From positions 1 to 28,384 of the forward strand of contig CAYNWB010000028.1 in the NCBI GenBank assembly GCA_964400785.1: a DNA stretch of 28,384 nt. Reading direction: 5' to 3'. Below are positions 23,919 through 28,384 of this stretch, piece after piece; position 1 is the first letter of the stretch; every line of letters starts with the position of its first letter. Below the pieces are notes generated by a model, which worked only from the letters and a program-made list of their open reading frames with translations, ran no database searches and was not told the origin of the DNA. Origin of the DNA: CAVQGZ01 sp964400785 (GTDB lineage Bacteria > Actinomycetota > Actinomycetes > Jiangellales > Jiangellaceae). The translations under genes were made by a program, and so were the position numbers.

Positions 23919-24682
23919 TAGGCCCGCCCGGCCCCACCGTCCACGTAGAGCACCTGCCCGGTGATGAACCCGGCGCTCTCGGAGGCGAGAAAGGCGATCG
24001 CGTTCGCGACGTCCTCGGGCTCGCCGACGCGCCGCACCGGCGTTGCCGCGGCGACGTTGTTCTGGAAGTCGGAGAACGAGACGCCGATGCGGTCGGCCGT
24101 CTGCTGGGTCATGGCCGAGGAGATGAAGCCGGGCGCCACGGCGTTCGCCGTGATGCCGAACGGGCCCAGCTCGAGGGCCAGCGTCTTCGTGAAACCCCGG
24201 ATACCGGCCTTGGCGGCCGAGTAGTTGGCCTGACCCCGGTTGCCGTCACCGGCGATGGACGAGAGGTTGACGATGCGTCCGTAGCGGTTGGCCACCATGT
24301 GCGTCTGGGCCGTCTGGGTGCACAGGAAGGCGCCCTTGAGGTGCACGTTCATCACCAGGTCCCAGTCGGCGTCGGTCATCTTGAACAGCATGTTGTCGCG
24401 GATGAGCCCGGCGTTGTTGACCAGGATGTCGAGGCGTCCGAGCTCGGCGACGACCGCCGCGATGCCCGCCTCCACCTGCGCCCGGTCCGAGACGTCCATG
24501 CCGACGGCCAGCGCGCGCCCACCTGCCGCCTCCACCGCGGCGACGGTGTCGGCGCACACGTCGGCCGAGAGGTCGCACACCGCGACCGCGTTGCCGTCCT
24601 GGGCCAGCCGCAGCGCGGTCGCCGCCCCGATTCCCCGCGCCGCGCCGGTGACCATCGCTACCCGCTGCGTGTCGTTGTCCAT
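23918..24682 (-). CDS. Short-chain dehydrogenase/reductase, FabG-like 3-oxoacyl-ACP reductase
   Basis: A 254-residue classical SDR that reduces 3-oxoacyl thioesters or a related carbonyl with NAD(P)H. Visible are the cofactor loop VTGAARGIGAA (about 11-21), DVSD (about 63-66), NNAG (89-92), catalytic N112, S142 (NLSSIAG), Y154 and K158 (NYSAAKAG), and the C-terminal FITGQVLYVDGG. The start is ATG 24682, with AGGAAGG just upstream. It is the first gene of an operon with the nitrilase-family gene, joined by TAGTG. Whether it serves general fatty-acid synthesis or a dedicated pathway is not decided by the context, as no other fatty-acid genes are near. Confidence 0.9.
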   Translation of the reverse strand: MDNDTQRVAMVTGAARGIGAATALRLAQDGNAVAVCDLSADVCADTVAAVEAAGGRALAVGMDVSDRAQVEAGIAAVVAELGRLDILVNNAGLIRDNMLFKMTDADWDLVMNVHLKGAFLCTQTAQTHMVANRYGRIVNLSSIAGDGNRGQANYSAAKAGIRGFTKTLALELGPFGITANAVAPGFISSAMTQQTADRIGVSFSDFQNNVAAATPVRRVGEPEDVANAIAFLASESAGFITGQVLYVDGGAGRA

Positions 24683-24750
24683 ACCCTTCCTCTCGTGATC
24701 GACGTCCGACTCCCCCGGTCGACGGTAGTCCCCGCGTCGGCGACCCCGCG

Positions 24751-25824
24751 ATGAGCGCCCAGCTGCCGCTGCCCGACCTGCCGTCGCCGAGCGGCAGCAT
24801 CTTCCTCGTCCGGTCGCAGGCGGGTCCGGTGCGAGCGATCGGGCTGCGGCTGGGCATCGCTCTGGTCGTGCTGGTGTCGGTGGTGGCCATCGTCTACTTC
24901 GACCGCGACGGCTACGTCGACGACGTCGACGGACAGGTCTCGCTGCTGGACGCGATCTACTACTCGACGGTCACCCTCTCGACCACGGGCTACGGAGACA
25001 TCACGCCTGTCACCGACACGGCCCGCGTGGTCAACGTGCTGATCATCACGCCGCTGCGCATCCTCTTTCTGATCGTGCTCATCGGCACCACGCTCGAAGC
25101 ACTCACGTACCGCAGCCGCGAGGCCTGGCGGGTGACTCGCTGGAGGAACAGCGTGCAGGACCACATCGTCGTCGTCGGCTACGGGGTCAAGGGCCGCAGC
25201 GCGGTCAAGACCCTGCTGGCCGCTGGTATGCCTCGCTCTCAGGTGGTCGTCGTCGACCCGTCCCAGAGCAACATCGCCGAGGCCAACGAGAGCGGGCTGG
25301 TCGGCGTGGTCGGCGACGCCGCCCGCTCGGAGGTGCTGGCGCGGGCCCAGGTCGAGAAGGCGGCGAAGATCGTGGTGGCTCCGGCACGGGACGACACGGC
25401 CGTGCTCGTGACCCTCACCGCGCGCAGCCTCAACCCCGACGCCACGATCATCGTGTCGGTACGCGAGGAGGAGAACGCCGGCATCATCCGGCACAGCGGC
25501 GCCGACTCCGTGATCACGTCGTCCGACTCGGTGGGGCGTCTGCTCGGTATGGCAGCGATGAGCCCGAACCTGTCGGCGGTGCTCGAAGACCTTCTCTCCA
25601 GCGGAGAGGGGCTCGAGGTCGCCGAGCGGCCGGTGCTGCCGCGGGAGGAGGGACGCACCCCCTGGCAGCTGGACGAGCCGGTGCTGGCGATCATCCGCGA
25701 CGACGAGTCGGTGCCCTACTACTCGCCCGCGATCGGGCACCTCGTGCGGGGCGACCGCGTCATCGTCGTGCGTCCCGCCGAGGAGCTGCTGTGGGCGAAG
25801 AAGGTGGCTCCGGAGGACGACTAG
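24751..25824 (+). CDS. Two-helix potassium channel with RCK/TrkA domain
   Basis: A 357-residue ligand-gated K+ channel subunit of the MthK/Kch type. After a short cytoplasmic N-terminus come TM1 (about 28-50; LRLGIALVVLVSVVAIVYF), a pore helix and the selectivity filter TTGYGD (78-83, within TLSTTGYGDITP), TM2 (about 93-115; VLIITPLRILFLIVLIGTTL), then an RCK N domain starting HIVVVGYGVKGRSA (about 137-150) with a Rossmann fold and VVVDPSQSN, and an RCK C region (about 265-350). It is divergent from the SDR gene, 68 bp apart. Its stop overlaps the oxidoreductase start by one base. Gating ligands cannot be predicted. Confidence 0.93.
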   Translation: MSAQLPLPDLPSPSGSIFLVRSQAGPVRAIGLRLGIALVVLVSVVAIVYFDRDGYVDDVDGQVSLLDAIYYSTVTLSTTGYGDITPVTDTARVVNVLIITPLRILFLIVLIGTTLEALTYRSREAWRVTRWRNSVQDHIVVVGYGVKGRSAVKTLLAAGMPRSQVVVVDPSQSNIAEANESGLVGVVGDAARSEVLARAQVEKAAKIVVAPARDDTAVLVTLTARSLNPDATIIVSVREEENAGIIRHSGADSVITSSDSVGRLLGMAAMSPNLSAVLEDLLSSGEGLEVAERPVLPREEGRTPWQLDEPVLAIIRDDESVPYYSPAIGHLVRGDRVIVVRPAEELLWAKKVAPEDD

Positions 25825-26804
25825 TGCACGCGATCACGCAGACCGCGCCCGGCGGGCCCCAGACCCTCACCTGGAGCGAGGTCGACGACCCTTCGCCCGG
25901 TACCGGCGAGGTGGTGCTGGACGTCACCGCCACCGCGGTGAACCGAGCCGACCTGCTGCAGCGCGAGGGCCGATACCCACCCCCTCGCGGTGCCTCGCCC
26001 TACCTCGGCCTGGAGTGCAGCGGCACGGTGCGGTCGCTCGGCGCCGACGTGACGGGCTGGAACGTGGGCGACCCCGCCTGCGCGCTGCTGGCAGGTGGCG
26101 GCTACGCCGAGCAGGTCGCCGTGCCGGTCGGTCAGCTGCTGCCGATACCGGAGGGGCTCGACCTGGTCAGCGCGGCCACGCTGCCCGAAGCGGCCTGCAC
26201 GGTCTGGTCGAACCTCGTCATGGAGGCCGGCGTGACCGCGGGCCAGGTGCTGCTCGTCCACGGTGGCTCGAGTGGCATCGGCACGATGGCCATCCAGGTC
26301 GCCCGGGCGCTCGGTGCCCGCGTGGCCGTCACCGCCGGCTCCGACGAGAAGCTCGACGCGTGCCGCGACCTGGGAGCCGAGATAGCGCTCAACTACCGCG
26401 AGCACGACTTCGTCTCAGCGCTGCGCGACCAGACCGACGGCCACGGTGCGGACGTGGTGCTCGACGTGGTCGGCGGCCCCTACCTTGCACGCAACGTCGA
26501 GGCGCTGGCCACGGACGGCTGCGTGGTGGTGATCGGCCTGCAAGGGGGCGTTCGCGGCGAGCTGAACCTGGGGATGCTGCTGGCGAAGCGGGCCCGGGTG
26601 ATCGGGACGACGCTGCGGGCCCGTCCGCTCACGCAGAAGGAGCAGATCGTGGCCCAGGTACGCGAGAACCTGTGGCCGATGGTCGCCGACGGTCGGGTGC
26701 GACCGGTCGTCCACACCGTGCTGCCGATCACGCGGGTCGCCGACGCCCACGACCTGGTACAGAGCAGCCGGCACATCGGCAAGGTGGCGCTGACGGTCGG
26801 CTGA
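25824..26804 (+). CDS. NAD(P)H quinone oxidoreductase, zinc-free MDR (PIG3-like)
   Basis: A 326-residue medium-chain dehydrogenase/reductase of the quinone oxidoreductase group. The N-terminal GroES-like part has VTATAVNRADLLQREGRYPPP (about 33-53) and YLGLECSGTV. The Rossmann domain has VLLVHGGSSGIGTMAIQVA (about 145-163) and DVVLDVVGG. The YPPPPG-type segment and the absence of zinc ligands place it in the PIG3/TIGR02824-like subgroup. The GTG start at 25824 is supported by GGAGGA 7 nt upstream, inside the channel gene, and by the TAGTG overlap. Coupling of a redox enzyme to a potassium channel is notable, but no functional link is known. Confidence 0.92.
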   Translation: MHAITQTAPGGPQTLTWSEVDDPSPGTGEVVLDVTATAVNRADLLQREGRYPPPRGASPYLGLECSGTVRSLGADVTGWNVGDPACALLAGGGYAEQVAVPVGQLLPIPEGLDLVSAATLPEAACTVWSNLVMEAGVTAGQVLLVHGGSSGIGTMAIQVARALGARVAVTAGSDEKLDACRDLGAEIALNYREHDFVSALRDQTDGHGADVVLDVVGGPYLARNVEALATDGCVVVIGLQGGVRGELNLGMLLAKRARVIGTTLRARPLTQKEQIVAQVRENLWPMVADGRVRPVVHTVLPITRVADAHDLVQSSRHIGKVALTVG

Positions 26805-26821
26805 ACGGCCCGTGTCCCACC

Positions 26822-26873
26822 GCACCGCGCGGTGCGTGGAGGCCCGCAAACGCGCTCTCGCACCGCGCGGTGG
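26822..26873. repeat. Palindrome-pair intergenic element, copy 2
   Basis: GCACCGCGCGGTGC (26822-26835) and GCACCGCGCGGTG (26860-26872) are separated by a 24-nt spacer, the same 38-bp period as at 8630-8681. The spacer ends identically (CTCTC) and contains CGCAAA, comparable to CGCCAAA in copy 1. The element fills most of the 81-bp gap between convergent genes, so it could act as a bidirectional terminator or be a REP-like mobile repeat. Confidence 0.8.
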
Positions 26874-26885
26874 CTGAGGGAGGGC

Positions 26886-27857
26886 TCAGGTCGGCAGCAC
26901 GTCGCGCTGGTACGCGTGGATCTGACGCTCGGTCACCATGCCCACCGACTCGTACAGGCGCACCGCGCCGGTGCCGTTCTGCGTGTCCACACCGAGCCCG
27001 ACCCAGTGGCGCCCCGCCTGCCGGTTGGCCTCGAACGCCGCTTGCAGCAGGGCCCGCGCCACACCTCGTCCGCGGTACTGCGGCAGCACCGCCAGCTCGC
27101 TGACCCAGCCTCCGCCGACCTCGGCGTTGCGGCCGCTGGCCCGGGCGACGCCCACCATGCGACCGTCGGCGACCGCGACCCGCCACATCGGACGGTCCGG
27201 GTGCGGCTCGGCATCGATGTCGGCGCGATAGGCCTCGTACGTCACCGGCACGTACCCCCAGTGCTCGGTGAAGCTGGTGTCGACGACAGCGTGCAGGTCT
27301 CTCCAGCCCTGCTCGTCCCCGTCGAAGGCGATGACGTCGACACCTGTGGGGGGCGTCGGGACGACCGGCGAGCTCGGGTCGAGGTCGACCCGCAGGTGGT
27401 GGAACGTCCGGACATGGGCGAAGCCCCGGCTGCGCAACGTGGTGGCGTACTGCTCGTCCTCGGCGTAGCACCCGGCGCCGGTGACGATGCGTGGGTAGCC
27501 GGCGAGGCGGGCGCGCTCGGCCACGCGACGCAGCACCAGGTCGAGCATGGCCTCGCGCAGACGCTCCGACCCGAGCGAGGGGTCGCGATACACGTCGACG
27601 TCCTGATGGTCGGTGCGTCCGTGGTCCCAGACCAGGCAGTAGCCGACCACGCGCGACCCGTCGACGACCACCCACTGGTCGTCGTCGAGGCGGGTGTGGG
27701 CAGGGTTGAGCAGCTCGTCGATCTCGGCAGCCGTGGTCGAGCTCGCCCCGGTGGCGGCCTGCTCGTCGGCTCGGCACAGGGCCAGCAGGGCGTCGCGGTC
27801 GCCCGGACGGGGCCGACGCACGCTCAGCCCCGCCAGCACATCGGTCGCAGCTCTCAT
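26886..27857 (-). CDS. Tandem-GNAT acetyltransferase
   Basis: A 323-residue protein with two GCN5-related N-acetyltransferase domains. The N-terminal one (about 10-160; LSVRRPRPGDRDALLALC, WVVVDGSRVVGYCLVW) looks degenerate in its acetyl-CoA loop. The C-terminal one (about 170-320) has a full V-x-x-x-x-R-G-x-G motif in SELAVLPQYRGRGVARALLQ, and NGTGAVRLYESVGM. The architecture resembles mycothiol synthase MshD, but MshD-specific identity is not evident, so the acceptor substrate is left open. The start ATG 27857 has no strong ribosome site; the frame is open further upstream, but into the divergent bpa gene. Confidence 0.85.
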   Translation of the reverse strand: MRAATDVLAGLSVRRPRPGDRDALLALCRADEQAATGASSTTAAEIDELLNPAHTRLDDDQWVVVDGSRVVGYCLVWDHGRTDHQDVDVYRDPSLGSERLREAMLDLVLRRVAERARLAGYPRIVTGAGCYAEDEQYATTLRSRGFAHVRTFHHLRVDLDPSSPVVPTPPTGVDVIAFDGDEQGWRDLHAVVDTSFTEHWGYVPVTYEAYRADIDAEPHPDRPMWRVAVADGRMVGVARASGRNAEVGGGWVSELAVLPQYRGRGVARALLQAAFEANRQAGRHWVGLGVDTQNGTGAVRLYESVGMVTERQIHAYQRDVLPT

Positions 27858-27948
27858 GCGCCAAGCATGAGGCCCCGCACGCCGCCGGCGCCACGAGGTT
27901 TTCTGCCCCGCGTTTGTCGCGGCACCGCGGGTTGGGGAGGATGGCGGC

Positions 27949-28384
27949 ATGAGCGAGCACAGGCCTTCGGACTCCGGCGCCCCCGGCCCCCACGTCGTGG
28001 TCGTCGGCCCGGGATCGATGGCCAGCGAGGGAGGCACCGGCGACGACGGCGAGGAGCGCCCGTCGATCACCGACCTCGTCGAGCAGCCGGCGAAGGTGAT
28101 GCGCATCGGCACCATGATCAAGCAGCTGCTGGACGAGGTGAAGGCCGCCCCGCTGGACGAGGCGAGCCGACGGCGCCTGCAGCAGATCCACCACGCCTCG
28201 ATCACCGAGCTGGAGCAGGGCCTGGCACCCGAGCTCGTCGACGAGCTCGAGCGGCTCTCGCTGCCCTTCGTCGAGGACGACGTGCCGACCGAGGCCGAGC
28301 TGCGCATCGCTCAGGCTCAGCTCGTCGGCTGGCTCGAGGGGCTCTTCCACGGCATCCAGACGGCCCTGTTCGCCCAGCAGATGG
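27949..28384 (+). CDS. bpa: Bacterial proteasome activator Bpa (partial, runs off the window)
   Basis: The first 145 codons of a gene whose product forms a ring that opens the 20S proteasome and feeds it unfolded substrates without ATP. After a variable N-terminus (about 1-43, with VVVVGPGSMASEGG) comes the highly conserved core: LVEQPAKVMRIGTMIKQLLDEV, APLDEASRRRLQQIH, ITELEQGLAPELVDELERL, FVEDDVPTEAELRIAQAQLVGWLEG and FHGIQTALFAQQM (some abbreviated), matching the DUF2587/Bpa family. The missing C-terminus should carry the proteasome-docking GQYL-type tail. GGGGAGGA lies 7 nt upstream of ATG 27949. It implies a proteasome-encoding actinomycete. Confidence 0.95.
   Translation, partial: MSEHRPSDSGAPGPHVVVVGPGSMASEGGTGDDGEERPSITDLVEQPAKVMRIGTMIKQLLDEVKAAPLDEASRRRLQQIHHASITELEQGLAPELVDELERLSLPFVEDDVPTEAELRIAQAQLVGWLEGLFHGIQTALFAQQM

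Noticed and set aside
24658..25740. 360-codon open frame antisense to the potassium channel
   Set aside because: It is Asp/Arg/His-rich with no recognisable motif, opposite an unambiguous channel gene.

Overview
The window is high-GC DNA from an actinomycete (Actinomycetota). This rests on the GC-rich codon usage, a bacterial proteasome activator gene (bpa) at the right edge, an actinobacterial-type HAD/GH65 phosphorylase pair, a ROK-family kinase resembling polyphosphate glucokinases, an LCP wall-polymer ligase, and several likely leaderless starts with TANNNT -10 boxes. The genus cannot be fixed from the sequence.

Left end (1-2114): an intact IS481-family insertion sequence (about 33-1762) is followed by the 3' part of a tRNA that runs into a 10-N assembly gap, a 12-bp tandem repeat and a tRNA-Arg(ACG). 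Continuity across 1888-1897 should not be trusted. Next come an AlkD-like DNA alkylation repair gene (2189-2917) and a tight pair made of a GPH/MFS sugar transporter and a GH2 beta-galactosidase (2971-7453). Convergent to these are marC and a small secreted carboxypeptidase-regulatory-like protein. A tRNA-Ser(GCT) and an LCP-family protein follow.

Central carbohydrate block (10517-19114): otsA, a PEBP-family gene and a PH-like membrane protein lie on the minus strand. Divergent from them on the plus strand are otsB, a membrane protein, beta-phosphoglucomutase-like HAD, GH65 phosphorylase and a YbdK-type carboxylate-amine ligase. The first two plus-strand genes overlap by 4 bp, the HAD and GH65 genes overlap by 4 bp, and the ligase follows 7 bp later. 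Together they encode trehalose synthesis from UDP-glucose and glucose-6-P and, if the GH65 enzyme acts on trehalose, its phosphorolysis back to glucose-6-P.

Right part (19132-28384): tRNA-Ser(TGA), a membrane protein, a helical hypothetical protein with a good leaderless promoter, a DEAD-box RNA helicase with a DbpA-like C-terminus, a divergent ROK/polyphosphate-glucokinase-like gene, an SDR-nitrilase operon, a K+ channel-quinone oxidoreductase operon, a tandem-GNAT acetyltransferase and the truncated bpa.

There is no CRISPR array, prophage or obvious defence system. The least-explained structure is a family of intergenic elements built from a 14-bp palindrome, GCACCGCGCGGTGC. It occurs as two pairs with an identical 38-bp period (8630-8681 and 26822-26873) and once alone (8123-8136). 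Three operon junctions use the same stop/start overlap, TAGTG.
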